Assembly: GCA_041166745.1 (NCBI GenBank)
Contig: JBEEGH010000023.1
Location: forward strand, 53,622 to 117,621
From: DASUCS01 sp041166745
GTDB taxonomy: Bacteria > Actinomycetota > Acidimicrobiia > Acidimicrobiales > JACDCH01
DNA length: 64,000 bases
Direction: 5' to 3'
In this document: piece by piece, positions 23,757 through 32,505 of the stretch
Layout of the letters: each line of letters starts with the position of its first letter
Numbering within the stretch: position 1 is the stretch's first letter
The notes under the pieces: generated by a model
Database searches by the model: none
What the model was told of the DNA's origin: nothing
Seen by the model: only the letters and a program-made list of their open reading frames with translations
Position numbers and translations under genes: made by a program

Positions 23757-26363
23757 TCAGCGGAGGGCCAACGCCGTCGCGATGAGCTCATCGGCGTCCA
23801 TGGCGGCTCCGGTTTGCCAGAGGTCGTGGAACGGGTCTGCCCCCAGCCGTGTGCGCAGTTCGAGGAGGGTGTCCTCCAGCAGGGCGCGGTCCTGCCAATA
23901 GAGCTGCGAATCACATTCCGTGAGCAGCCGATCGGCTCCGGCCAGCAACTCGACGGCTAACGAATCGCGCCCCTGGCGAGCAGCGAGCCGCCCGAACGAG
24001 ACCAGCGAGTATGCGACGAGATCGATGGCGCCGAGCTCGGCTCGAATGCGCAATGCCTCGAGCTCGTAGCGTGCACCCTTGACGTCGTCGCCTGCGCGGA
24101 TCCAGACCTCTGCGAGGTTGCCCGCGCACTGCGCCATCTGCCACACGGAACCGGCTTCTCGAAACGACTCCAATGCCTGTTCCGTGTGGCGAATCGCCGG
24201 CGCGGTCTCGTCACACATGATCTCGACCAGCCCGAGGTTGGTGAGCGCCATCGCACGCAACGGGGACGACACCGCGGTTGCCAGCGATTGCTCGAGCAAC
24301 GGGCGGGCGCTCGCCAGGTCCTTGAGCCGAACGGCGACGACACCGCGCCGCCCGGCGATCCAGGACACGAGATCGCCGTCTTCGGAGGCTGCAGCGATCG
24401 TGACGGCCTCGTCGAGCAGTCGACGCGCGAGATCCAGCTCATCGACCTCGAGGGCTCGCGTCGCCGTCGAAGCTAGGAGGCGGGCTCGGTCCTCGGTGGG
24501 CGCTGGGAAGCGATCGAGTAGGCGTTGGCCGACGGCAAGTCCGCGCCGGAGTTGACCGGTCGCGCGGTAGTGGTTGGCGAGGCGGTCGCCGGCTCGCAAC
24601 GCGAGTTCGCCGTCGATGTCACCGGCGTGTAGAGCCGCCTCGATCGAATCGAGGTCGTCGTCGATTCGATCGCTGGCCACGACGAGCCCGAAGGCGGACT
24701 CCTCGGCCAACACCCACTCGAGCACGCGCGTGGAGATGGCCTGTGATTCGTCGGCTCTGTGCAGCTCGTCAACGGCGAAGGCGCGCACGCTTTCGAGCAA
24801 CCGGTAGCGGGTTCGACCTGCGAGGTCGTCGATCTGCACGAGGGATCGGTCAACGAGCGACGAGAGGAGGTCGAGGACGTCGCCTTCGTCGATGGGTGCC
24901 AGCGAGGCAACCCACTCCGCGAACCGAAGTGTGAAGCTTCCTGCGAGAACTCCGAGTCGTCGTAGCAAGGCGCGTTCGTCGTGCGAACACAGCCCGTAGC
25001 TCCACGAGATTGTGGCGAGCAGCGTCTGATGTCGTTCCGGCTTGGACTTCGAGCGCAAGATCCGAAATCGGTCCGTCAGGCGATCCGCGAGATCGTTCAG
25101 TGACAAAGCGGTGCAACGTGCTGCAGCCAGTTCGAGTGCAAGCGGAAGCCCGTCCAGTTGTCTGCAGATGCTCGCAACCGCGGTGGCATTGTTCGGTTCG
25201 AGCACGAAGTCGGGTTGCACGGCGGTGATGCGTTCGACGAGGAGCTGCACGGACGCGCACTCCCGCAACGCGGGCGAGTCGCCCTGGCCTTCGGGCGGCG
25301 CCGGCAGAGGATCAAGGCGATGAACACGTTCGCCGGTACACGTCACCGGCACCTGCGACGTGAGCAGGAAAGACGTGTTGCGGATGTCCGACAACTGGGT
25401 AACGGTCTCGGCCACTGCCGACGCCAGGTGCTCGCAGTTGTCGAAGACGAGCAAGCAGGATCGGTCAGCGAGTCGCTCGGTGACCGCGTCGCGCAGTGCC
25501 GAATCGGTGCCGATGCCGAGAAGGTCGGTGAGGGCTCGATGGATGTCGTTTGGGTCCGAGACGCGTGTCAGGTCCACGATCCACGCCTCGTCGTAATGAC
25601 CAGCATCGAGCGCGCGCCGCGCAGCCTCGATGGCGAGCAGAGTCTTGCCAGCACCTCCCGGTCCGGCGATCGTGACCACCGTGTGCTCATCAAGGAGCGT
25701 CCCGACGCGAGCGAGATCGTCTCGGCGGCCGATGATCGAGGTAGCTGACGAAGGTACGTTTCCCCGCGCCTCCGGTACCGCTCGCAGTGGGGGAAACATC
25801 GTGCCAAGCCCGGGCGCGTAGACCATGAACAGCGGGGTCGAATCGTCGAAATCCTTGAGCCTGAATTTGCCGAGCAAGGTCAGATCGATGTCGATGGGGA
25901 TGGTGGGCGCCGCGGCGCCTGCCGTGGCCCCGGACAGGATGATCTGCCCGCCGTGCGCCGCAGCGGCGATGCGCGCTGCCTGGTGCACCGCAATGGCCAC
26001 GTAGTCGCTATTACGCGGGTAGGCGAGGCCCGTGTGAAGGCCCATGCGCACAAGAACGTGTGAGCCGTCGTCCGCGACGACGGCCGGCAATGAGCGCTGC
26101 GCGTCAGTTGCGGCAGAGAGCGCGTCGCTCGCACTGCCGAACGCAGCGAAGAAGGCGTCGCCCTCGGTTTTGACGACAACGCCGTTGTTGTTCTCGATCG
26201 ATGCTCGAAGGACCCCATCGTGACGACTCAGGAGATCGACATACTCATCCCCGAGCCGACGGAACAAGCGAGTAGATCCCTCGATGTCGGTGAACAGGAA
26301 GGTGACGGTCCCTTCAGGAAGCGCAAGTTCCTCGCGCTCAGAAGTTGCCACCTTCGTTGTCAT
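23757..26363 (-). CDS. Class III nucleotidyl cyclase domain fused to a STAND/NB-ARC ATPase
   Basis: An 868-residue signalling protein. Residues 17-190 are a class III adenylate/guanylate cyclase-like domain with the metal-binding D26 (LFTDIEGST) and D69 (VVKTEGDAFFAAF), and VHQAARI at 126-132. The position usually holding the catalytic Asn is H127 here, as in many actinobacterial homologues. Residues 208-500 form an NTPase with Walker A GPGGAGKT (234-241), VFDNCEHL (Walker B region) and SSTAVASICRQLDGLPLALELAA-like NB-ARC text. The remaining 350 residues are helical and TPR-like. No helix-turn-helix is visible, so it is not an ordinary LuxR or SARP regulator. Activity is uncertain. Confidence 0.85.
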   Translation of the reverse strand: MTTKVATSEREELALPEGTVTFLFTDIEGSTRLFRRLGDEYVDLLSRHDGVLRASIENNNGVVVKTEGDAFFAAFGSASDALSAATDAQRSLPAVVADDGSHVLVRMGLHTGLAYPRNSDYVAIAVHQAARIAAAAHGGQIILSGATAGAAAPTIPIDIDLTLLGKFRLKDFDDSTPLFMVYAPGLGTMFPPLRAVPEARGNVPSSATSIIGRRDDLARVGTLLDEHTVVTIAGPGGAGKTLLAIEAARRALDAGHYDEAWIVDLTRVSDPNDIHRALTDLLGIGTDSALRDAVTERLADRSCLLVFDNCEHLASAVAETVTQLSDIRNTSFLLTSQVPVTCTGERVHRLDPLPAPPEGQGDSPALRECASVQLLVERITAVQPDFVLEPNNATAVASICRQLDGLPLALELAAARCTALSLNDLADRLTDRFRILRSKSKPERHQTLLATISWSYGLCSHDERALLRRLGVLAGSFTLRFAEWVASLAPIDEGDVLDLLSSLVDRSLVQIDDLAGRTRYRLLESVRAFAVDELHRADESQAISTRVLEWVLAEESAFGLVVASDRIDDDLDSIEAALHAGDIDGELALRAGDRLANHYRATGQLRRGLAVGQRLLDRFPAPTEDRARLLASTATRALEVDELDLARRLLDEAVTIAAASEDGDLVSWIAGRRGVVAVRLKDLASARPLLEQSLATAVSSPLRAMALTNLGLVEIMCDETAPAIRHTEQALESFREAGSVWQMAQCAGNLAEVWIRAGDDVKGARYELEALRIRAELGAIDLVAYSLVSFGRLAARQGRDSLAVELLAGADRLLTECDSQLYWQDRALLEDTLLELRTRLGADPFHDLWQTGAAMDADELIATALALR

Positions 26364-26428
26364 CTCGCTCCGAACGGATCCCGCCTAGTTTGGCGCGAGT
26401 GTGCCGGTGAACGGCTCGGCTTCGCCAG

Positions 26429-27055
26429 CTAGGCGGTTCCCTTACGGGCGGCCTTGGCCTTCGCCGCCGCCTTGGCCAGGCGCTGGGCCTCGTCGCTGGC
26501 GGTGAGGGCATCAGTCTCGGTGTCGAGGGCTTCGGCTTGCTGATCGAGCACACGCAGGCGCTCGCGCTTGGCCTTCTGCTCGGCGGCCTTCTCCTTCTCC
26601 GTCCGGGCATGCTCGACCGCTGACTCTTGCTTGGCGGCCGTTTCCCGCACGCGCTGCTTGCGCTCCTGACGTTCCTGTTCGGCCTGCCGCTCGCGCTCCG
26701 CGGCCTCGCGTTCGGCCCGTTCGCGCAGATCTTCGGCGGTGTTCTGCCGCTGCACGAGTTGCTGGTCGGCCTCGCGCTTGCGCTCCTCGGCCTCGAGACG
26801 CAGCTCGATGGCTCGTGCCCGCTCGTTGGCCGCGACGCGGCGCCGGCGAGCATCGTCTTGCAAGTGTTCGTCGTTCAGGATGCGGCCGAGCAGCTCACGC
26901 ACGGAGGCGTCGGCTCGGTCGACCGCCAACGCGGCACCGTTGCGCGGGCCGCTGTCGCCGTTCGGCAGTAGCTGCGTCGCGGCGTCGATGGGCCAGCGAA
27001 CTGCTCGCAGCCAGCTCTCGATTGCCGTGCGTCCGATGGTGCGTACTTCCATCAC
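26429..27055 (-). CDS. Coiled-coil protein partnered with the CsbD-like protein
   Basis: A 208-residue protein. The first about 60 residues are non-coiled (MEVRTIGRTAIESWLRAVRW..), followed by a long charged coiled coil rich in Glu, Gln, Arg and Ala, with no recognised catalytic motif. The ATG overlaps the CsbD-like gene's stop by four bases (ATGA at 27052-27055), so the two are translated together. Similar charged coils occupy the tail of the CsbD-like partner, so a direct heteromeric coil is plausible. Function unknown; a stress-related role is inferred from the promoter. Confidence 0.7.
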   Translation of the reverse strand: MMEVRTIGRTAIESWLRAVRWPIDAATQLLPNGDSGPRNGAALAVDRADASVRELLGRILNDEHLQDDARRRRVAANERARAIELRLEAEERKREADQQLVQRQNTAEDLRERAEREAAERERQAEQERQERKQRVRETAAKQESAVEHARTEKEKAAEQKAKRERLRVLDQQAEALDTETDALTASDEAQRLAKAAAKAKAARKGTA

Positions 27056-27558
27056 TTCTCCTCCGGGTCGATCGTGTCTGCGGTTGCTTCGGCGCGGGCC
27101 GCTTCTCGCTCCAAGCGGGCCGCCTCGGCCGCCACCTGGACCCGATCGCGTAGCGCCGCTTCTTCGACGGAGTCGGCCGCCTGCTCCTTCGCCTGCTCGA
27201 CGGCGGCGATCTTCTGCTTCTCTCTCGCAGCGTCGGTATCCGCGGCCGACTCGGCTTGGGCCTGGTTGCGCTCGATGTTCGTCGCCCGCTCCTCGGCCTC
27301 GAGTTCGGCCTTCAGGCGATCGCGCTCGGCCGCGGCCTCCGCGCGTTGCTCGACGACGGCCGCTTCCTTCGCCCGTTGTTCCGCGGCCTCAGCCTCGCGG
27401 GCCGCGACGACCTCGGCCTCTGATGCAGCTTCTTGGAGGTGGCCCTCGCGCTTGAGGTCTTCATCGCCGAGCACCGAACCGACGGCGGCCTTCGCCTTGC
27501 CGACGACGCGGCCGACGAGGCCACCGGAAGTTGTCTCTGTTGGATTTGCGTCGGACAT
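27052..27558 (-). CDS. CsbD-like stress protein with coiled-coil extension
   Basis: The N-terminal part (VGRVVGKAKAAVGSVLGDED, then LKREGHLQEA) matches the CsbD family, small general-stress proteins. Canonical members are about 60-70 residues; this one is 168 because of an added Ala/Glu-rich coiled coil. It is the first gene of a two-gene unit, ATGA-overlapping the coiled-coil partner. A sigma-B/F-like promoter lies about 45 bases upstream, fitting the stress regulation known for CsbD in Bacillus. The molecular role of CsbD is not known. Confidence 0.75.
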   Translation of the reverse strand: MSDANPTETTSGGLVGRVVGKAKAAVGSVLGDEDLKREGHLQEAASEAEVVAAREAEAAEQRAKEAAVVEQRAEAAAERDRLKAELEAEERATNIERNQAQAESAADTDAAREKQKIAAVEQAKEQAADSVEEAALRDRVQVAAEAARLEREAARAEATADTIDPEEK

Positions 27559-27601
27559 GAACAGCAGCTCCCGTTTTGCTTGCTCGAGTGTGCAGGCCCT
27601 G

Positions 27602-27626
27602 ATACCCGGAGCATTCGATGTCAGAC
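27602..27626 (-). promoter_or_regulatory. Sigma-B/SigF-like promoter of the csbD-like pair
   Basis: On the minus strand GTCT (complement of 27623-27626) is followed after 15 bases by GGGTAT (complement of 27602-27607). This resembles the GTTT-N(12-16)-GGGTAT pattern of sigma-B/SigF general-stress promoters; the -10 is exact and the -35 has one difference. It lies 44 bases upstream of the ATG. Confidence 0.55.
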
Positions 27627-27679
27627 AAGGTTTTTGCCGCGTTTGTCGTGCGCGTCGCGGGGGTAGCCCGATGCCCCGC

Positions 27680-29206
27680 TCAGCTCAGGACGACGGCCTC
27701 GTCGGCGGCAAGGGTGCCGTCGAACGAGCGACCTTCGCGGGCACCGACGCTCGACACGTCAACGGTGCCGCGAGCATCGACCAGTCGCGTTTCGCTCGTG
27801 AAGTTGATGAGCGCGACGCGAGTGTCGTCACCGTGGACGCGTTCGTAGGCGAGGACGCCTTCGGGCGCATCGAGCAGTACGAGCTCACCGAATTGCAGCG
27901 CGGAGGAGGCGCGCCGCGCCGCGAGCAGACGCCGATACAGGTGCAGGATCGACGACTCGTCGGCAGTGAGCGACTCCACGGATCGCTCGCCGGCTGAGGG
28001 TGGGAACGGGAGCCACGGCTCGCCGCCGTCCCAGCCGTACGGCGCGGACGCCGTCCAGGGAATCGGCGCACGGCATCCGTCGCGTCCGCCGCGGTCGACC
28101 ACGCGCTCGGGCGGGATGATCGCGTCCTCGAGTCCGAGCTCCTCGCCTTCGTACAGCGTGGGGGTGCCGCGAAGGGTCAACAACAGCACCGCGGCGGCGC
28201 GAGCTCGGGCTTCCGACCCGCCGTAACGGGTGCGATGCCGAGGATTGTCGTGATTCGACAGGACCCATGTCGGCCATGCGGCGACTTTCCCGAGCTCGTC
28301 CTCGGTCCGTTCGATGCGGTGGCGCCACTTCGCCGCGTCCCATGGAGCGAACAGCGGCGGAAAGTTGAAGGACAGGTGGAGCTCGTCGTTGTCGCCGTAG
28401 TACTCCGCGACCTTCGCGGTCGACAGGATGAACACCTCGCCGATCGAGACTCGGTCGCCGGGATAGCTGTCGAGCAGTTTGCGGATCGCCCGCAGCCGCT
28501 CGTGCACGGCCGGAGGGTCGTACCGGGACTCGTCGGCCATCTGCACGAGGCCACCCTCGACATCGGCGAGGTCTTCGCGCTTGACGATTCCCATGATCAC
28601 GTCCATACGGAAGCCGTCAACGCCCCGGTCGAGCCAGAAGCGCAGCGTGTCGTGCATGGCCTCGATGACCTCGGGGTTGCGCCAGTTGAGGTCGGGCTGC
28701 TCGGGCAGGAAGAGATGGAGGTAGTACTGCCCGCTCGCCTCGTCGAGGGTCCAGGCGCTGCCCTCGATGAAGGCGCCGATCCAGTTGTTCGGCGGTCCGC
28801 CGTCGGGGGCGGGATCGCGCCAGAGGTACCAGTCCCGCTTCGGGTTCGTCGTCGACGACCGTGCCTCGACGAACCAAGGATGGTGGTCAGACGTGTGATT
28901 GGGCACCCAGTCGATGATCACCTTGATGCCGTGGGCGTGGGCCTCGGCGACCAGGGTGTCGAAGTCGGCGAGGGTGCCGAAGATCGGGTCGACGTCGCAG
29001 TAGTCCGATACGTCGTAGCCGAAGTCGGCCATCGGCGATCGGAAGAACGGTGAGATCCAGATGGCATCGACGCCGAGCCAGGCGAGGTGGTCGAGCCGCC
29101 CCCGAATCCCTTCGAGGTCCCCGATGCCGTTCAGATCGGAGTCGGCGAACGACCGGGGGTAGATCTGGTAGACGACGGCGCTCTTCCACCAGGGATCCGT
29201 GGGCAC
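27680..29206 (-). CDS. Alpha-glucosidase, GH13 family
   Basis: A 508-residue glycoside hydrolase family 13 enzyme acting on alpha-glucosides (maltose, isomaltose, trehalose-type or sucrose). The family signatures are YQIYPRSFADSDLNGIGDL, DWVPNHTSDHHPWF, the nucleophile Asp in GVDGFRMDV, the acid/base Glu in VSIGEVFI and the third acid in LSNHDNPRHRTRY. The YQIYPRSF.. opening and GIGDL fit oligo-1,6-glucosidase/alpha-glucosidase subfamilies. No signal peptide, so it is cytoplasmic. No transporter or glycogen genes are adjacent, so the physiological sugar is open. Confidence 0.9.
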   Translation of the reverse strand: MPTDPWWKSAVVYQIYPRSFADSDLNGIGDLEGIRGRLDHLAWLGVDAIWISPFFRSPMADFGYDVSDYCDVDPIFGTLADFDTLVAEAHAHGIKVIIDWVPNHTSDHHPWFVEARSSTTNPKRDWYLWRDPAPDGGPPNNWIGAFIEGSAWTLDEASGQYYLHLFLPEQPDLNWRNPEVIEAMHDTLRFWLDRGVDGFRMDVIMGIVKREDLADVEGGLVQMADESRYDPPAVHERLRAIRKLLDSYPGDRVSIGEVFILSTAKVAEYYGDNDELHLSFNFPPLFAPWDAAKWRHRIERTEDELGKVAAWPTWVLSNHDNPRHRTRYGGSEARARAAAVLLLTLRGTPTLYEGEELGLEDAIIPPERVVDRGGRDGCRAPIPWTASAPYGWDGGEPWLPFPPSAGERSVESLTADESSILHLYRRLLAARRASSALQFGELVLLDAPEGVLAYERVHGDDTRVALINFTSETRLVDARGTVDVSSVGAREGRSFDGTLAADEAVVLS

Positions 29207-29312
29207 GAGCGCACGCTAGGGCGAAACCTCGGGGTGCCGGCTTGGGTCGGAAGATCACCGGCCGAGCTACACTGCCGACCCGGACAACAGCCATTTACGT
29301 GGGAGCTGACCC

Positions 29313-29507
29313 GTGAAAAAGGGTCGTCATCGGCGCTTTGAAGAAGCCCGAGCGCTCAAGCGAACAAACGACGACCTCGACGCGCTCTTTGGGCCAGAGG
29401 ACGCCGAGCCCTGCGTCGAATGTGGTGCCATTCCGGGCGCCGACCACGCCGGCTGGTGCCTCGCCGGGCAAGAAGAGGATTCCGACGACGAAGGTCGCGG
29501 TTTCTAG
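29313..29507 (+). CDS. Small conserved hypothetical protein, 64 aa
   Basis: A small, highly charged protein: a basic N-terminus (KKGRHRRFEEARALKR), DDLDALFG, then CVECGAIPGADHAGWC, which places three cysteines and a histidine as in a small zinc site. The GTG at 29313 follows a GGGAG site (unlike many starts here, which have none). It lies 36 bases upstream of typA in the same direction. Function unknown. Confidence 0.65.
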   Translation: MKKGRHRRFEEARALKRTNDDLDALFGPEDAEPCVECGAIPGADHAGWCLAGQEEDSDDEGRGF

Positions 29508-29543
29508 CAACCCCCTCACATCGCCGAAATCGAGTCTCCTGCA

Positions 29544-31370
29544 GTGAACACACCGCTTCGTACCGTCGCGCTCGTCGCCCATGTCGACCATGGCAAGACC
29601 ACGTTGGTCGACGCCATGCTCCGATCGACCGGGGTCTTCAACGCCCACCAGGAGCTGGTCGATCGGGTCATGGACTCCAACGACCAGGAGCGCGAGCGCG
29701 GGATCACGATCCTGGCCAAGGCGGCCTCCGTGGAGTGGAAGGGCACCCGGATCAACCTCGTGGACACCCCCGGCCACGCCGATTTCGGCGGCGAGGTCGA
29801 GCGGGCGCTGGCCATGGTCGACGGCGTGGTGTTGCTGGTCGATGCGGCCGAAGGGCCGCTGCCCCAGACCCGATACGTGCTGTCCAAGGCCATCGCCGCC
29901 CACCTGCCGACCGTGCTCGTCCTGAACAAGGTCGATCGCCACGATGCCCGGTCGCAGGAGGTTCTCGACATGGTCGAGGAGCTGTTCCTCGACCTGCATC
30001 CGCCGACCGAGCTGCTCGATTTCCCGATCATCTCCGCCGTCGCCCGGGAGTCTCGCTCGATGGTGGGGGTCGGGATGCCGGGCGAGGGCGACGATCTGAG
30101 CGCGCTGCTCGACACGATCCTCGAGCGGATCCCGGCGGCGACTGGCGATCCCGATGCGCCGCTGCAGGCGCTCGTCACCAACCTCGACGCCTCGGACTAC
30201 CTCGGTCGCCTCGCCATCGGCCGCGTCGTCGAGGGCACGCTGCGCAAAGGCGAGATGGTTGCGCTGTGTGACGAGGAGACGCTCGAGGGCGCGCCCCTCT
30301 TGAAGCGCCGGCTCACACAATTGCTCGGTTTCGAGGGCATTCAGCGCGTCGATGTCGACGAGCGCGCGGCCGGCGACCTGTTCGTCATCGCCGGTTTCCC
30401 GGAGGTCGAGATCGGCGACACGATCACCGACCCGAACAATCCGAACCCGCTTCCCCGGCTGGCCGTCGACGAGCCGGTGTTGCGCATGACGTTCGGCGTC
30501 AACACGTCACCATTGTCCGGACGCGAGGGCCGCTACCTCACGTCGCGCCACCTGCGCGAGCGCCTCGACCGTGAGGTACTCGGCAACGTGTCGATTCGCA
30601 TCGAGGAGACTGAGTCGCCGGATGTGATCTCCGTCGCGGGACGCGGCGAGTTGCAGCTCGCTGTGCTCATCGAGTCCATGCGACGCGAGGGATACGAGCT
30701 CCAGGTGAGCCGGCCCGAGGTGATCGTCAAGGACATCGACGGAAAACGGCACGAACCGCTCGAGCGCGTCGTGGTCGACGTGCCCGACGAACACGTGGGA
30801 ACGCTCACCCAGGCCATCGCCCCCCGTAAAGGCCAGGTGCTCGACGTGCGACAGGGCGATCCGGGCCGCACGATCGTCACCTTCGAAGCCCCCGCACGCG
30901 GCCTGCTCGGCTTCCGCAACCTGCTGCTCACGGCGACGCGCGGCACGGCGCTCATGCACCAGCATCACGGGGGCTGGGTGCCGTGGGCGGGTGAACTCCC
31001 ACATCGCCTCGGCGGCGCGATGCTGTCCGACAGGGCGGGAGTGGCAACGGGCTACGCACTCGACAACCTGCAATCGCGCGGCGAGTTCTTCATCGAGCCG
31101 GGCGCCGACGTCTATGAGGGGATGGTGGTGGGGGAGAACGCTCGACCGGACGACATGAACGTCAACGTCACGCGCGAGAAGCAGAAGTCCAACATCCGCA
31201 CGCACAGCCACGACGACGCCATCAAACTGGCGCCGGCGCGGCTCCTCACGCTCGAGACGGCCATCGAGTTCATCGCGGAGGACGAGCTCGTCGAAGTGAC
31301 GCCGAAGGCATTGCGGGTGCGGAAGCGGGTGCTGCGAGAGCAGGACCGCCGGCGCCTCGTCAAGAAGTAA
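29544..31370 (+). CDS. typA: GTP-binding protein TypA/BipA
   Basis: A ribosome-binding translational GTPase with roles in stress growth and 50S assembly. G motifs are complete: AHVDHGKTTLVDAM (G1), RGITI (G2), DTPGHADFGGEVER (G3), NKVDRHDAR (G4) and SAVARES (G5). Domain II (ATGDPDAPLQALVTNLD) and the EF-G-like domains follow, ending with the typical TPKALRVRKRVL. At 608 residues the length is normal. The GTG start lies after the small zinc-site protein; the secreted TIM-barrel gene follows seven bases after its stop. Confidence 0.96.
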   Translation: MNTPLRTVALVAHVDHGKTTLVDAMLRSTGVFNAHQELVDRVMDSNDQERERGITILAKAASVEWKGTRINLVDTPGHADFGGEVERALAMVDGVVLLVDAAEGPLPQTRYVLSKAIAAHLPTVLVLNKVDRHDARSQEVLDMVEELFLDLHPPTELLDFPIISAVARESRSMVGVGMPGEGDDLSALLDTILERIPAATGDPDAPLQALVTNLDASDYLGRLAIGRVVEGTLRKGEMVALCDEETLEGAPLLKRRLTQLLGFEGIQRVDVDERAAGDLFVIAGFPEVEIGDTITDPNNPNPLPRLAVDEPVLRMTFGVNTSPLSGREGRYLTSRHLRERLDREVLGNVSIRIEETESPDVISVAGRGELQLAVLIESMRREGYELQVSRPEVIVKDIDGKRHEPLERVVVDVPDEHVGTLTQAIAPRKGQVLDVRQGDPGRTIVTFEAPARGLLGFRNLLLTATRGTALMHQHHGGWVPWAGELPHRLGGAMLSDRAGVATGYALDNLQSRGEFFIEPGADVYEGMVVGENARPDDMNVNVTREKQKSNIRTHSHDDAIKLAPARLLTLETAIEFIAEDELVEVTPKALRVRKRVLREQDRRRLVKK

Positions 31371-31377
31371 GACCGTC

Positions 31378-32493
31378 GTGGGGTTCACGCGGCTGGCGTC
31401 ATCGCGCGCGCTGCTGCGCGTCACGGCCGCTCTCATCGTGCTCACCCTGTTCGCGTCGCTCGTGGCGTTGGCGACGCACACCAGTGCGACAGCAACGCAG
31501 CTCGCCACCGGCAAACTCGCTGCCGGGCCAGTCGCTCGGCCGACCACGACCCTGCCGCCGGCCACCGAGCCGGCCACGACCGAGGTCCCGACCACCGAAC
31601 CTCCCGCGACGGAACCGCCGACCACCGAGCCCGCACCCGCGCCGGCCCCCATCATCGCGACCGCGGTCGCACCAGGCCCGCCGCTGACGACGCCAGGTGC
31701 ATTCACGATGGATCCGTATTCCGGGCTCGGCACATGGATCGACGTGTACGACTGGTCTGAGGCCTACGGCGGGAGTGCGGTCGGTCTCGCCGACATCGAC
31801 CGCATGGCGTCACTCGGCGTGCAGACCGTGTACGTGCAGGCCACTCGGTGGGACGCGCCGACGCCGATCCTCGAGCCCGAACACCTGGTGCCGTTGATCC
31901 AACGAGCGCGGGCGAACGGGATGCGCGTGGTCGCGTGGTACTTGCCGGATCTGGGCGACCCGAATGACGACATGCAACGACTGGCGGCCATCGCAGGTCT
32001 GCCGATCGACGGCCTCGCCATCGACATCGAGTCGCGCAAGGTCGCCGACGTCGAGGATCGCAACCAACGACTGCTGTCGTTGAGCGCGGCGTTGCGTCAG
32101 CGCCTTCCCGGCCAGGTGCTCTCGGCCATCGTGCTCCCGCCGGTCGTGATGGAGGACGTGAACCCGAACTACTGGCCTGACTATCCGTGGGCCGCGCTCG
32201 CGCAGTACTACGACGTGTGGCAGCCGATGAGCTATTGGACGAACCGGCTGCCCGAGTGGCGGGATGCGTATCTGTACACGGCGACGAACATCGATCGCAT
32301 CCGCGACCACATCGGCAACCCGAACGCCGTGGTGCACACGATTGGCGGCATCGGCGACACATCGACGCCCGACGACATCACCGGTCTCGTGCAAGCGGCG
32401 TCGGACCGAGGCTGCATCGGTGGCAGCATCTACGACTACCGCACCACGGGCGACGAGTTGTGGCCCGGCCTGCAGTCACTCCGCTCCGGCTGA
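31378..32493 (+). CDS. Exported TIM-barrel glycosidase-like protein
   Basis: A 371-residue exported protein. It has an N-terminal membrane/signal segment (VTAALIVLTLFASLVAL), a Thr/Pro/Glu-rich linker and a catalytic-like domain from about residue 115. That domain reads as a TIM barrel: GTWIDVYDWSEAYGG, DIDRMASLGVQTVYVQATRW, MRVVAWYLPD, IDGLAIDIESR (an acidic strand end), YDVWQPMSYWTNR and the end GCIGGSIYDYRTTGDELW. This resembles glycosyl-hydrolase-like domains of unknown specificity in secreted actinobacterial proteins. The DIES acids are the best catalytic candidates. Substrate unknown. Confidence 0.72.
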   Translation: MGFTRLASSRALLRVTAALIVLTLFASLVALATHTSATATQLATGKLAAGPVARPTTTLPPATEPATTEVPTTEPPATEPPTTEPAPAPAPIIATAVAPGPPLTTPGAFTMDPYSGLGTWIDVYDWSEAYGGSAVGLADIDRMASLGVQTVYVQATRWDAPTPILEPEHLVPLIQRARANGMRVVAWYLPDLGDPNDDMQRLAAIAGLPIDGLAIDIESRKVADVEDRNQRLLSLSAALRQRLPGQVLSAIVLPPVVMEDVNPNYWPDYPWAALAQYYDVWQPMSYWTNRLPEWRDAYLYTATNIDRIRDHIGNPNAVVHTIGGIGDTSTPDDITGLVQAASDRGCIGGSIYDYRTTGDELWPGLQSLRSG

Positions 32494-32505
32494 CGGCGGC
32501 GGGCG

